This document shows positions 1 to 8,791 of a stretch of DNA of 64,000 nt, piece after piece. The first letter of the stretch is position 1. The number at the start of each line of letters is the position of its first letter. The position numbers and the translations under genes were made by a program. The stretch is from SHVO01 sp050246995 (lineage in GTDB: Bacteria > Pseudomonadota > Alphaproteobacteria > Rhodospirillales > Rhodospirillaceae): NCBI GenBank assembly GCA_050246995.1, contig JBFWVA010000009.1, positions 62,001 through 126,000 on the forward strand, read 5' to 3'. The notes below the pieces were generated by a model, which was not told where the DNA came from, made no database searches, and worked only from the letters and a program-made list of their open reading frames with translations.

Positions 1-867
1 TTGCCGAAGTACGCTCGCACGCTCACCAAAAGGCAGGAGATGACGTGCCGCCGTTTCGGCCAATTCACGGGCATAAACCTTAGCACCTTCAAGTCCCAGG
101 CGGGACACAAAAGTCGCCTTCCCGGCGGCGGCGTCCTTGCCTGTCGCCTTCCCGGTAACATCGGCGGAGGATTCCACATCCAGCACGTCGTCGGCGATCT
201 GGAACGCGAGCCCCATGGCGATCCCATAGGCGCCCAAGGCATCGCGGTCCGTGGCCCCCGCGCCGCCCAGGATTGCCCCCAAGCGGCAGGCGCCCGCGAT
301 GAGGCAACCCGTTTTCATGTTCTGGAGACGCGTCAGCCCGGCTTGATCCAGGTTAAGTCCAATGGCCATCAGATCGATCATCTGCCCGCCAACTATGCCC
401 TTGGCGCCCGACGCCTCCGCGAGGTCGGCGACAAGGTTCGCGCGCACCGCACCGTCGGGGTGCGTCGCTTCGTCGGCGAGCACAGTGAAGGCTTCGGTGA
501 GCAGCGCATCGCCCGCAAGGATCGCGGTCGCTTCATCGAATTTCTTATGCACCGTCGGACGCCCGCGGCGCAGATCATCGTCGTCCATGGCCGGCAGATC
601 GTCATGCACCAGCGAATAGCAGTGCACCATCTCGATGGCGGCCGCCGCGCGCAAAGCCCGGGCACGCGGAACGTTGAACAGATCGGCGCTGGCGCATACC
701 AGGAAGGGGCGCAGTCTTTTGCCGCCGTCCAGCGCGGCGTAGCGCATCGCGTCCACGACCCGATTTTCGGGACCAGCCACCACCGGCAACAAGCGGTCGA
801 GCTCGGCATTCATCGCCGAGCCGACTTCCGAAAGAACTGTTTTGAAATCCGCGGACATGTTCATCAT
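1..867 (-). CDS. ispA: Polyprenyl (farnesyl/geranyl) diphosphate synthase, C-terminus off the left edge
   Basis: Makes short-chain prenyl diphosphates by head-to-tail condensation of isopentenyl diphosphate, in the cytosol. The reverse strand is open from about 867 to base 1, so the last residues lie outside the window. Visible hallmarks are GGKRLRP near the N-terminus, the first Asp-rich motif (DDLPAMDDDDLRRG) with the short-chain-type spacing, and the second Asp-rich motif (FQIADDVLD). Three in-frame ATGs (867, 864, 858) compete as start; none has a strong ribosome site. It lies 13 bp after xseB, the common alphaproteobacterial order, in which dxs usually follows. Product chain length cannot be read with certainty. 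Confidence 0.93.
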   Translation of the reverse strand, partial: MMNMSADFKTVLSEVGSAMNAELDRLLPVVAGPENRVVDAMRYAALDGGKRLRPFLVCASADLFNVPRARALRAAAAIEMVHCYSLVHDDLPAMDDDDLRRGRPTVHKKFDEATAILAGDALLTEAFTVLADEATHPDGAVRANLVADLAEASGAKGIVGGQMIDLMAIGLNLDQAGLTRLQNMKTGCLIAGACRLGAILGGAGATDRDALGAYGIAMGLAFQIADDVLDVESSADVTGKATGKDAAAGKATFVSRLGLEGAKVYARELAETAARHLLPFGERASVLRQ

Positions 868-880
868 AGTCGCCGCCGCG

Positions 881-1126
881 CTAGTCACTCGCCGGCTCCA
901 GACCGAGGGTCTTGCCGATGCCTGTGATCTTCTCGACCTTCGTGCGCGCTTCCGCCAGCTTGCTCTCGCAATGGGTCTTCAGCGCGGTGCCGCGCTCATA
1001 GGCCTTCACCGCATCGTCCAGCTTTACCTGTCCGCTTTCCAGCTCGCGCACGATGCGTTCCAGTTCCTTCATGGCCTCTTCGAAGCCCATGGCCGCGATG
1101 TCGGCCGGGACGGTACCCTTCGCCAT
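881..1126 (-). CDS. xseB: Exodeoxyribonuclease VII small subunit
   Basis: Small subunit of exonuclease VII, which degrades single-stranded DNA to oligonucleotides together with XseA. The 81-residue protein has the family core (FEEAMKELERIVRELESG, then LDDAVKAYERG) and is mostly helical and charged, the normal size for XseB. Its ATG follows directly on the stop codon of the upstream deacetylase gene, so the two are probably translationally coupled, and ispA follows after 13 bp. xseA is not in the window. Confidence 0.95.
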   Translation of the reverse strand: MAKGTVPADIAAMGFEEAMKELERIVRELESGQVKLDDAVKAYERGTALKTHCESKLAEARTKVEKITGIGKTLGLEPASD

Positions 1127-2056
1127 CTAGTGATCCTTCAGAGTTTGGACATGCGCCGTCGCACAGTCCGCCAATGCGTCCAGGTTGTAACCCCCTTCGA
1201 GCACCGATACTACCCGTCCGCCGCAGACTTTCCGGGCCACATCCATAAGCTTGGCCGTCGCCCAGGCGAAATCGGTCTCCGTCAGCCTCAGTTCGGCGAG
1301 GGGGTCGTCCTTATGGGCGTCAAAGCCGGCGGAAATGAGGACGAGGCCGGGCTTGAAGGCCTCCAGCGCGGGCAGGATTTCATCCGAGAACCGGCTGCGG
1401 AAAATGTCCGAACCGGACCCGGCCGCCAGCGGAACATTCACGATATTTCCGTGTGCGCCCCGCTCACGCACACCGCCGGTCCCCGGATAAAAGGGATACT
1501 GGTGAGTGGAGGCATAGAACGCATCGACATCCTCCCAGAACATCTCCTGGGTGCCGTTGCCGTGATGCACGTCGAAATCCACCACTGCCACGCGCTGGTG
1601 GCCATGCGCGGCGCGCGCATGCATGGCCCCCACGACAGCGTTGTTCACCAGGCAAAATCCCATCGCCCGGGTGGATTCCGCATGATGCCCCGGCGGGCGC
1701 ACCGCGCAGAACGCATTGTCCGCCTCACCCTTCGCCACCGCATCCACCGCGCGCACAACGGCGCCGGCAGCGCGCTGCATCGCCTCGCCCGACCCCGGCG
1801 AGATCACAGTATCCGCGTCGATCTGACGCAAGGCGTGATCGGGGATCGCATCAAGGATTTGTGTGACGAAGTCGCCCGGATGCGCACGCGCCATGGCCTC
1901 GAGGGTCGCGCGCGGCGCTTCTTCCCGGATCAGTCCCCGGAAGGCCTCCTGCTCCATCGCCTTCAGCACCGAACGCAGCCGGTCCGGCCGCTCCGGGTGA
2001 TAGGCGCCTGTGTCGTGCGCGAGACAGTCGCCATGTGTGATGAACAGTGTCGTCAT
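1127..2056 (-). CDS. Histone deacetylase-fold amidohydrolase (class II HDAC / AcuC type)
   Basis: A zinc-dependent deacetylase of the HDAC superfamily, 309 residues. Active-site motifs are in order: RPPGHHAES (catalytic His pair), DFDVHHGNGTQ (zinc Asp/His) and SAGFDAHKDDPL (zinc Asp). Bacterial members act on acetylated polyamines, acetyl-lysine or small acetylated molecules; the substrate cannot be told from sequence. It leads the probable operon HDAC-xseB-ispA. The start is an ATG at 2056, 44 bp from the divergent ROK kinase gene, so both promoters must share that short gap. Confidence 0.9.
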   Translation of the reverse strand: MTTLFITHGDCLAHDTGAYHPERPDRLRSVLKAMEQEAFRGLIREEAPRATLEAMARAHPGDFVTQILDAIPDHALRQIDADTVISPGSGEAMQRAAGAVVRAVDAVAKGEADNAFCAVRPPGHHAESTRAMGFCLVNNAVVGAMHARAAHGHQRVAVVDFDVHHGNGTQEMFWEDVDAFYASTHQYPFYPGTGGVRERGAHGNIVNVPLAAGSGSDIFRSRFSDEILPALEAFKPGLVLISAGFDAHKDDPLAELRLTETDFAWATAKLMDVARKVCGGRVVSVLEGGYNLDALADCATAHVQTLKDH

Positions 2057-2100
2057 GAGCTCTTTCTTATCACGCCGTCTGTCGGGCAGACTACCGGGCC

Positions 2101-2997
2101 ATGACCATTCGAATCGGTATAGACCTGGGCGGAACTAAGATCGAAGCCATCGCGCTGGCGGCCGACGGCCGCGAGCGGTTCCGTCAAAGGGTGGCCACGC
2201 CCGCTGGCAACTATGAGGCGACGGTGCGCGCCATCGCCGATCTCGTGCGCGCAGTGGATGCATCCCTCGGGGAAAAGGGCAGCATCGGCGTCGGTATTCC
2301 CGGCGCCATCTCCCCGGCCACGGGCCTGATCAAGAACGCCAACTCCACCTGCCTCATCGGTCATGCGCTCGATAAAGACATCGCCGCGGCCGTGGGACGT
2401 CCGGTGCGCCTGGCGAACGACGCCGATTGCTTTGCGCTCTCGGAAGCCGTCGACGGCGCGGCGGCGGGCGCATCCATCGTCTTCGGCGTGATCCTCGGCA
2501 CCGGCGTCGGCGGCGGCCTCGTCATTGAGAGACGGTCAATCAGCGGACCCAATGCCATCACCGGTGAATGGGGCCATAATCCGTTGCCCTGGCCGAAGGA
2601 CGGCGAACGTCCCGGACCGAGGTGCTATTGCGGCCGCCATGGCTGCATCGAGACCTTCCTCTCCGGTCCCGGCCTCTCGCGCGACCACAGTCAAGGCTGG
2701 AGTGCCGAACAGATCTCGACTTCGGATGACGCGCAGGCCCGCGCCGCCATGGACCGCTATGTAGAGCGCCTCGCACGCGGCCTTGCCCATGTCGTCAACA
2801 TCGTCGATCCGCACGTGATCGTATTGGGCGGCGGCCTCTCATGCGTCAGCCGGCTTTATGAAGATGTCCCGCGCCTATGGTCGGCGGGCATATTCTCCGA
2901 TGTCGTGGCAACAAAGCTCGTCCCGCCACGCTACGGCGATTCCTCCGGCGTGCGCGGCGCTGCGTGGTTGTGGAACGAACTCAGCACTCCGGCTTAA
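2101..2997 (+). CDS. ROK-family sugar kinase (fructokinase or N-acetylglucosamine kinase type)
   Basis: Phosphorylates a hexose using ATP in the cytosol. The 298-residue protein begins with the phosphate-binding IGIDLGGTKIE, has the sugar-contact GEWGHNPLPW, and carries the ROK zinc motif CYCGRHGCIE with all cysteines. Later VNIVDPHVIVLGGGLS matches the second ATPase half. The lack of an N-terminal helix-turn-helix makes it a kinase rather than a ROK repressor. Its 3' end overlaps the convergent eipB gene by 17 bp. Sugar specificity (fructose, GlcNAc or glucose) is unresolved. Confidence 0.88.
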   Translation: MTIRIGIDLGGTKIEAIALAADGRERFRQRVATPAGNYEATVRAIADLVRAVDASLGEKGSIGVGIPGAISPATGLIKNANSTCLIGHALDKDIAAAVGRPVRLANDADCFALSEAVDGAAAGASIVFGVILGTGVGGGLVIERRSISGPNAITGEWGHNPLPWPKDGERPGPRCYCGRHGCIETFLSGPGLSRDHSQGWSAEQISTSDDAQARAAMDRYVERLARGLAHVVNIVDPHVIVLGGGLSCVSRLYEDVPRLWSAGIFSDVVATKLVPPRYGDSSGVRGAAWLWNELSTPA

Positions 2998-3844
2998 CCG
3001 CCTCGAGATCGATCAACTTGAATCCGATCGTGAACGCGCCGAAGTCCTGCGTCATGGAACGGCTGATGCCGGACGGCAGGATTTGCATGCCGAGTTCGTA
3101 CTCGGGTGTGGCGGCGGTCGAAGCGGCGGGGAAATAGGCAAGGCTCATCGGGAAATAATTTCCGCCGCTCACGGCGGCCGGATCTTCTTTTTGAAGGACG
3201 GCGCCGCCTTTGCGTGATCCGGCGATCGCCGCGGTCACCACGAACGGTCCTTGGTCGAACGAGCCGTCGATCACGGCACTGCTGAAGAATTTCTTCCCGG
3301 CGGCGGCGCTCTCAAGCAGCGCCACGGTATGCGCGGTGGACAACAGCGTGCCGGGCGCAAGCTCGAAGCTCGTGGGCTTGTCGGCATCGTATGTCGCGGT
3401 GCCTGAACCGTCTTCTTTGAGCGTGATGGTGCCGCGGTAAGTCTTTGCCGCCTTGCCGTTCTCGAGCGTCTGCATCGTGAAGCTCGAGAACCGGCCGTTC
3501 TTGGCTTCCCATGAGGCGTAACGCTGATCGACCTTCTGCGTATTGCCGTCCGCGAACGACAGCTCCATCGCGATGTTGCTTTCGATGGTGTACCCGTCGC
3601 AACGATCAGCAAGCGTATAGATCATGCTACCGCGCGCCGCGCGCACGCCGTCGCCGGGCTTCGTTCTCAGCAGCGTGAGTTCGTAGATCGCTTTGTGTGA
3701 GACCAGCGCTTGATGCGGTTTGGCAATCGCCGGCGTGGGCGCAGCGGCCGCTGCCGGGCGTTCCGACTGCGGCGCCACCGTCAGCGCGAGACCGACAAAA
3801 GCGCCCGCACACAAAATTCGCACCAGCTTCACGCTCAACCTCAT
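2981..3844 (-). CDS. eipB: EipB-family periplasmic cell-envelope protein (DUF1849)
   Basis: Matches the alphaproteobacterial EipB family, a periplasmic beta-barrel protein needed for envelope integrity in Brucella. ATG 3844 puts a clean Sec signal peptide at the N-terminus (basic residues, hydrophobic stretch, Ala-rich cleavage area). An upstream in-frame extension to 3904 would bury it. Two cysteines survive in the mature protein, one in TLADRCDGY and one as the last residue, as expected for the disulfide known in EipB. Length is 287 residues, typical. It overlaps the convergent ROK kinase gene by 17 bp. Confidence 0.85.
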   Translation of the reverse strand: MRLSVKLVRILCAGAFVGLALTVAPQSERPAAAAAPTPAIAKPHQALVSHKAIYELTLLRTKPGDGVRAARGSMIYTLADRCDGYTIESNIAMELSFADGNTQKVDQRYASWEAKNGRFSSFTMQTLENGKAAKTYRGTITLKEDGSGTATYDADKPTSFELAPGTLLSTAHTVALLESAAAGKKFFSSAVIDGSFDQGPFVVTAAIAGSRKGGAVLQKEDPAAVSGGNYFPMSLAYFPAASTAATPEYELGMQILPSGISRSMTQDFGAFTIGFKLIDLEAVKPEC

Positions 3845-4148
3845 CTGTTGCCCAACACCGTCATATCCCGTGGCCGCGATTCGCCCGATTTGTTTTTGAC
3901 TCAAAACAGATTAGGGGGTGAATGTGCGCCCCGCCACCCTACTCTGACACCGGGGCATCTGAATTGTTATATTGTTAAATTGCGCGGTTTAGGCCGGAAA
4001 AAGCTGGGCCGTCATACCTAAAGGCGCGCGACTTTCTTATATCGTCATCTCAGGTTGAAGGTTCGCACCCAAGACCAACTTAGTTTGTTGACTGAGTGGT
4101 CAGCCATTCGGAAAATGCAGCCAAATTTGGGGATACGGGAGTTTGGGG
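3845..4148. other. Intergenic region between eipB and the diguanylate cyclase gene
   Basis: About 300 bp between two divergent genes, so it should hold both promoters. The stretch 3960-3985 is AT-rich and could be a promoter core. No convincing sigma-factor consensus, RNA gene, hairpin terminator or small ORF with a ribosome site was seen. Confidence 0.5.
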
Positions 4149-4877
4149 ATGTCCGGCGCGCCGGAACCGAAGCGTAAAGCCGCTGCGGAGTCCGATCCAT
4201 CTTCGAAGTCGATTGTCACGAAGCTTACGCAGCTTGTCCGCTTCACGGAACAGGCGTCGCCGAGCCGTGAGCAGGACGGCACAGGCGCGATCCTGGAGAT
4301 CGCGAAGCTCGCCCATGCGCTCGTGGCCGAGATCACCGATCATTTGAAAAGCCAGGAACGCCGTATCGGCGAGCTTGAAAATCTCGCCACGACCGACGGC
4401 CTCACGCGCGTGCTCAACCGCCGCGGCTTCGAGGAAGCGCTCACCCATGAACTTTCCGTTGCCCGCCGTCACGGCGTCGGCGGCGTTTTGATCTTCGTCG
4501 ACCTCGACGAATTCAAGCCGGTCAATGACACCTACGGCCACGCGGCCGGCGACGAAGTCCTGCTCACGGTCGCCAACCTGCTGCGCGGCCATATCCGCGA
4601 CACCGATTATATCGGTCGTCTCGGCGGCGACGAATTCGCGATCCTTCTGCCGCGTTCGAACAAGCGCAATGGCGTGCGCCGCGCCGAGGACCTCGACCGT
4701 AAGCTCAATAACGCCTACGCGGCCTGGGATAACAATCAGATCGCGATCAAGGCCAGCTGCGGTGTACACATGTATGCCTCCAAGGCCGAAGTGAAGCCCC
4801 TGCTCGAAGCCGCCGACGCGGCCATGTACAAGATCAAGCAGGAACGCCGTGCTCGCCTGAACCTGAAGGTTCGCTAA
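4149..4877 (+). CDS. GGDEF-domain diguanylate cyclase
   Basis: Makes cyclic di-GMP from two GTP. The 242-residue protein has a soluble helical N-terminus (about 1-75, no membrane span, no recognisable sensor domain), then a complete GGDEF domain: TTDGLTRVLNRRGF, a metal Asp in FVDLDEFKPVND, and intact GGDEF at residues 159-163. An RxxD inhibitory site (RDTD, 150-153) lies exactly five residues before GGDEF, so product feedback inhibition is expected. ATG 4149 was chosen over an in-frame TTG at 4143. No phosphodiesterase lies nearby. Confidence 0.93.
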   Translation: MSGAPEPKRKAAAESDPSSKSIVTKLTQLVRFTEQASPSREQDGTGAILEIAKLAHALVAEITDHLKSQERRIGELENLATTDGLTRVLNRRGFEEALTHELSVARRHGVGGVLIFVDLDEFKPVNDTYGHAAGDEVLLTVANLLRGHIRDTDYIGRLGGDEFAILLPRSNKRNGVRRAEDLDRKLNNAYAAWDNNQIAIKASCGVHMYASKAEVKPLLEAADAAMYKIKQERRARLNLKVR

Positions 4878-4990
4878 GCTCAAGCGCCCCCTCCGCGCTG
4901 TTACCAAACAGTGGTACCGTTCGCCCAATCGTGATTCGTGGGCATAACCGCCGTGCGTACACTTCGGCTCGAAAACCAAATGGGGGACAC

Positions 4991-5593
4991 ATGAAATTCC
5001 ATCCGGCGTATCTTTCTGTTCTGGCGCTCTTGGTTCCGGCGGAAGCGAGTTCGCATTTCTATTTGATGGAGCCCACGCCGATCCTGGCCCAGGACGATCG
5101 CGGCAATCCGCAAAAGCCCGAGCCGTGCGGCGGCACAAAGAGCGGCTCGACACCGGCGACGGGGGTGGTGACGCCGGTCAAGGGCGGCTCGCAGTTCCAC
5201 ATCAAGATCAAGGAAACCGTCTATCATCCGGGGCACTACCGGATCGCTCTGGCGGCGCAACCGCTCGATCTCCCGGCCGACCCGGAGACCGTGACGCGCG
5301 ATACGGAAAAAGGACCGCGCTCCGTCTCCGCGAAGATCGACCCGAACCCAAAGCCGCCGGTCCTCGTTGATGGGTTGTTCGTGCACACCGAACGTTTTGA
5401 GTCCGGCCACATCTGGGAAACCGATGTGCGCATTCCGAACATCGACTGCGATAATTGCACCCTCCAGATCATCCAGTGGATGGCCGACCATAGTTTCAAT
5501 CCGGAAGGCGGCTACACGTATCACCACTGCGCGGAACTGAAGATCACCGCCGACCCGGCGATGCCGCGCGATCAGGGCTGGTTGAAGAAATAA
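4991..5593 (+). CDS. Secreted LPMO-like protein with predicted N-terminal copper-binding histidine (SCE4755-like)
   Basis: A 200-residue exported protein. After a hydrophobic signal peptide (about 1-21) the predicted mature chain begins at His22 (HFYLMEPTP), the hallmark of lytic polysaccharide monooxygenases, where the N-terminal amine and His form half of a copper histidine brace. A second His pair sits in YHPGHYRIAL (79 and 82), and a Cys-rich C-terminal part (CDNCTLQIIQ, then YHHCAEL) resembles the chitin-binding type-4/LPMO-like fold. It fits the group annotated as SCE4755 family polysaccharide monooxygenase-like. Start ATG 4991 follows GGGGGACAC. The substrate is unknown; a copper-handling role without oxygenase activity is the main alternative. 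Confidence 0.72.
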   Translation: MKFHPAYLSVLALLVPAEASSHFYLMEPTPILAQDDRGNPQKPEPCGGTKSGSTPATGVVTPVKGGSQFHIKIKETVYHPGHYRIALAAQPLDLPADPETVTRDTEKGPRSVSAKIDPNPKPPVLVDGLFVHTERFESGHIWETDVRIPNIDCDNCTLQIIQWMADHSFNPEGGYTYHHCAELKITADPAMPRDQGWLKK

Positions 5594-5612
5594 GGCCGCG
5601 CGAGTCCAATAA

Positions 5613-5641
5613 AAAAGGCCGGTCCTGAGGACCGGCCTTTT
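5613..5641. terminator. Bidirectional rho-independent terminator
   Basis: A perfect inverted repeat (AAGGCCGGTCCT, loop GA, complement) flanked by A and T runs sits between two convergent genes, the LPMO-like gene and aspS, and can end both transcripts. Confidence 0.9.
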
Positions 5642-5660
5642 CGCTTTTCGAGGCGGGCGA

Positions 5661-7472
5661 TTATTTCGCCGCGTCCGCTTTCACTTCCGCCTTCACCGTT
5701 TCCTTCGGCAGATCGAGCTTGATGTGCAGCTCTTTCAACTGGCGCGGCGTGACCGTGTTCGGGGCCTGCATCAGCAAGTCTTCCGCGCGGCCGGTCATCG
5801 GGAAAAGGATGACTTCGCGGATGTTCGGCTCGTCGGCCAACAGCATCACGATACGATCGATACCCGGGGCCGAACCGCCGTGCGGCGGCGCGCCATGCTT
5901 GAACGCGTTCAGCATGCCGCCGAAGCGGCTCTCGACATCGGCCTGCGTGTAGCCGGCGATCTCGAACGCCTTGTACATGATGTCCGGACGGTGATTACGG
6001 ATGGCGCCCGACGACAGTTCTATACCGTTACATACGATGTCGTACTGGAACGCCTTGATGTCCAACGGGTCCTTGTTCATCAGCGCGTCCATTTCGCCTT
6101 GCGGCATCGAGAACGGGTTGTGGCTGAATTCGATCTGGCCCGTGTCGGCGTTGCGCTCGTACATCGGGAAATCCACGATCCAGCAGAAGGCGAACTGTTC
6201 GGCGTCGAGCAGATTCAGTTCGTTGCAGATTTTTGTACGCACGAGGCCCGCGAACTTCGCGGCCACGGCCGGCTGATCGCAAACGAAGAAGACGCTGTCG
6301 CCATCCTGCGCGCCGGTGGCGGCCTTGATTTGCGCGACGCGGTCGGCGTCGAGATTCTTGGCGATCGGACCCGCCGGACCATCAGACTTGAACTGGATGT
6401 AGCCGAGGCCGCCGGCGCCGTTTTCACGGGCCCATTCGTTCAGCTTGTCGAACCAGCTGCGCGGCTGATCCGAGGATTTGGGTCCAACGACGGCGCGCAC
6501 GATGCCGCCTTTTTCGATGTTCTTGGCGAACAGACCGAAGCCCGAGCCTTTGAAGGCCGGGGTGACGTCGGTGATGAGCAACGGGTTACGCAGATCCGGC
6601 TTGTCGCTGCCGTACTTGGCCATCGCGTCGTCGAAGGTGATGCGCGGGAACGGGGTCTTGGTCACGCGGCGGCCCTTGCCGAACTCCTCGAACACGCCGG
6701 CGAGCACGGGCGCGATGGTGTCGAACACATCGTCCTGGGTCGCGAAGGCCATTTCGAAGTCGAGCTGGTAGAACTCGCCAGGTGAGCGGTCCGCGCGGCT
6801 GTCTTCATCGCGGAAGCAAGGCGCGATCTGGAAGTAGCGATCGAAGCCCGAGGTCATCAGCAACTGTTTGAACTGCTGCGGCGCCTGCGGCAACGCGTAG
6901 AACTTGCCCGGGTGGATACGCGACGGCACCAGGAAGTCGCGCGCGCCTTCCGGCGACGAGGCTGTCAGGATCGGGGTCTGGAATTCATAGAAGCCCGCGT
7001 CCCACATGCGCTTGCGGATCGAGGCGATGACCTTCGAACGTAGCAGCATGTTGTCGCGCATTTTCTCGCGGCGCAGGTCGAGGAAGCGGTAGCTGAGCCG
7101 CATCTCTTCCGAGTATTCCTGCTCGCCGGCCACCTGCATTGGGAGAACGGCCGCTTCGGACAGGATGGAAACTTCCTTCACGACCAGCTCGATACGGCCC
7201 GTGGGGAGCTTGTCGTTCACGGTCTCGGCAGAGCGCGGCACCACTTTGCCGAGCACGCTGATGACGCTTTCGGGCCGCACAGCTTCCAGGATCTTGAAGA
7301 CAGGGGCCGAGATATCGGCCACGCACTGGGTGATGCCGAACTGATCGCGCAGGTCCACGAACAGCAAATTGCCGTGATCGCGCTTACGATGCACCCAACC
7401 CGCGATCTTCACTTCCTTACCTGCATCCTCCTGGCGAAGGGCGCCACAGGTATGTGAACGGTAGCGGTGCAT
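5661..7472 (-). CDS. aspS: Aspartyl-tRNA synthetase (bacterial type, possibly Asp/Asn non-discriminating)
   Basis: Charges tRNA-Asp with aspartate. The 603 residues cover the N-terminal OB-fold anticodon domain (GWVHRKRDHGNLLFVDLRD), the class II core with motif 2 (CFRDEDSRADRSPGEFYQLD), the GAD insertion typical of bacterial AspRS, and motif 3 (GSAPGIDRIVMLL). Start ATG 7472 gives the family's usual opening (MHRYRSHTCG). Whether it also charges tRNA-Asn cannot be decided here. It is divergent from rnd. Confidence 0.98.
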   Translation of the reverse strand: MHRYRSHTCGALRQEDAGKEVKIAGWVHRKRDHGNLLFVDLRDQFGITQCVADISAPVFKILEAVRPESVISVLGKVVPRSAETVNDKLPTGRIELVVKEVSILSEAAVLPMQVAGEQEYSEEMRLSYRFLDLRREKMRDNMLLRSKVIASIRKRMWDAGFYEFQTPILTASSPEGARDFLVPSRIHPGKFYALPQAPQQFKQLLMTSGFDRYFQIAPCFRDEDSRADRSPGEFYQLDFEMAFATQDDVFDTIAPVLAGVFEEFGKGRRVTKTPFPRITFDDAMAKYGSDKPDLRNPLLITDVTPAFKGSGFGLFAKNIEKGGIVRAVVGPKSSDQPRSWFDKLNEWARENGAGGLGYIQFKSDGPAGPIAKNLDADRVAQIKAATGAQDGDSVFFVCDQPAVAAKFAGLVRTKICNELNLLDAEQFAFCWIVDFPMYERNADTGQIEFSHNPFSMPQGEMDALMNKDPLDIKAFQYDIVCNGIELSSGAIRNHRPDIMYKAFEIAGYTQADVESRFGGMLNAFKHGAPPHGGSAPGIDRIVMLLADEPNIREVILFPMTGRAEDLLMQAPNTVTPRQLKELHIKLDLPKETVKAEVKADAAK

Positions 7473-7633
7473 CGGCTCTAATCCTTAAGAAAGGGACGGA
7501 AACGGGGGTCGGCCAACAGGGGCGCGGAGCCCTTTTAAGCGGGCGTGAAAGCACACTGAACCCCGCCTTTTGTCAAGCGCCGAGGCTTTTCCGTGGGTTG
7601 CGGCCAGCCCCCTCAGGGGCTAAGACACTGCCC

Positions 7634-8788
7634 ATGACGTTGATTACAGACACGGACGCGCTCAGCGCACTTTGTGAACGGCTGAGTCAGACCGAGTTCG
7701 TGACGGTCGACACCGAATTCATGCGGGAAACCACCTACTGGGCAAAGCTTTGCCTAGTCCAGGTCGCCGGCCCCGACGAGGCCCACTGCATCGACCCGCT
7801 GGCCCCGGGGATCAATCTCAAGCCGCTTTACGACCTGCTGGCCAACCCCAAGGTCCTCAAGGTGTTCCACGCGGGACGCCAGGACCTTGAAATCTTCTAT
7901 ACGGCTACGACCTCGGTCCCCACCCCGATCTTCGACACCCAGATCGCCGCCATGGTCTGCGGCTTCGGCGACCAGGTCGGCTATGAGACCCTAGTTTCAA
8001 AGCTGGCGGGCGCGCACCTCGATAAGTCCCAGCGCTTCACGGACTGGTCGCAGCGCCCCCTCACCGACCGCCAGGTCAAATACGCCCTCGGCGACGTCAC
8101 CCATCTGCGCAAGGTCTACCAGCAGCTCGCCAAGAAGCTGGAAAAATCGGGCCGCCTGCCGTGGCTGCAGGAAGAAACCGATACCCTCACCGATCCGGCC
8201 ACTTATCGGGTGGAGCCGCGGGAATCCTGGCGCCGCATCCGTGCGCGCACCCGCGCCCCGCGCCTATTGTGCGTCCTGCGCGAACTCGCCGCCTGGCGTG
8301 AACTCACGGCGCAGGCCCTCGATATGCCGCGCCAGCGCGTGGCCAAGGACGATGCTCTGCTCGAACTCGCCGCCAGCATGCCGGTGACCGTCGACGACAT
8401 TAAGCGTTCGCGCCTCGCCAAGCCGCTCGCCAGCGGCAAGTATGTGGAAGGCGTGCTCGCCGCCATCGCCAAGGGCCGTGCCGTTCCCGAAACCGATTGT
8501 CCGAAGCCCGACCGCCAGGACAACGGCGACAATCCGGCTCCGCGCGCCATCGTCGAGCTCTTGAAGCTGCTTTTGAAAACCAAGTCGGACCGCCACCATG
8601 TGGCCCAGCGTCTCATCGCCACCAGCGACGACGTCGAAGCCATAGCGCTCACCGACACCGCCGACGTTCCCGCCTTGCACGGCTGGCGCCGCGAACTGTT
8701 CGGCGAAGACGCCCTCAAACTCAAACACGGCAAACTCGCCATCGGCCTGTCGGCCAACGGCAAGGATGTCGAGGTGTTTGAACGCTAA
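7634..8788 (+). CDS. rnd: Ribonuclease D
   Basis: 3'-to-5' exoribonuclease acting in tRNA and stable-RNA 3' maturation. DEDDy-family motifs are visible: Exo I in FVTVDTEFMRE, Exo II around VFHAGRQDLEI, and Exo III with Tyr in QVKYALGDVTHL. The C-terminal half has the HRDC region. ATG 7634 gives 384 residues and starts right at the nuclease domain; an open extension upstream to 7454 overlaps the aspS start and looks non-coding. It ends 3 bp from the convergent ppx gene. Confidence 0.95.
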   Translation: MTLITDTDALSALCERLSQTEFVTVDTEFMRETTYWAKLCLVQVAGPDEAHCIDPLAPGINLKPLYDLLANPKVLKVFHAGRQDLEIFYTATTSVPTPIFDTQIAAMVCGFGDQVGYETLVSKLAGAHLDKSQRFTDWSQRPLTDRQVKYALGDVTHLRKVYQQLAKKLEKSGRLPWLQEETDTLTDPATYRVEPRESWRRIRARTRAPRLLCVLRELAAWRELTAQALDMPRQRVAKDDALLELAASMPVTVDDIKRSRLAKPLASGKYVEGVLAAIAKGRAVPETDCPKPDRQDNGDNPAPRAIVELLKLLLKTKSDRHHVAQRLIATSDDVEAIALTDTADVPALHGWRRELFGEDALKLKHGKLAIGLSANGKDVEVFER

Positions 8789-8791
8789 ACG

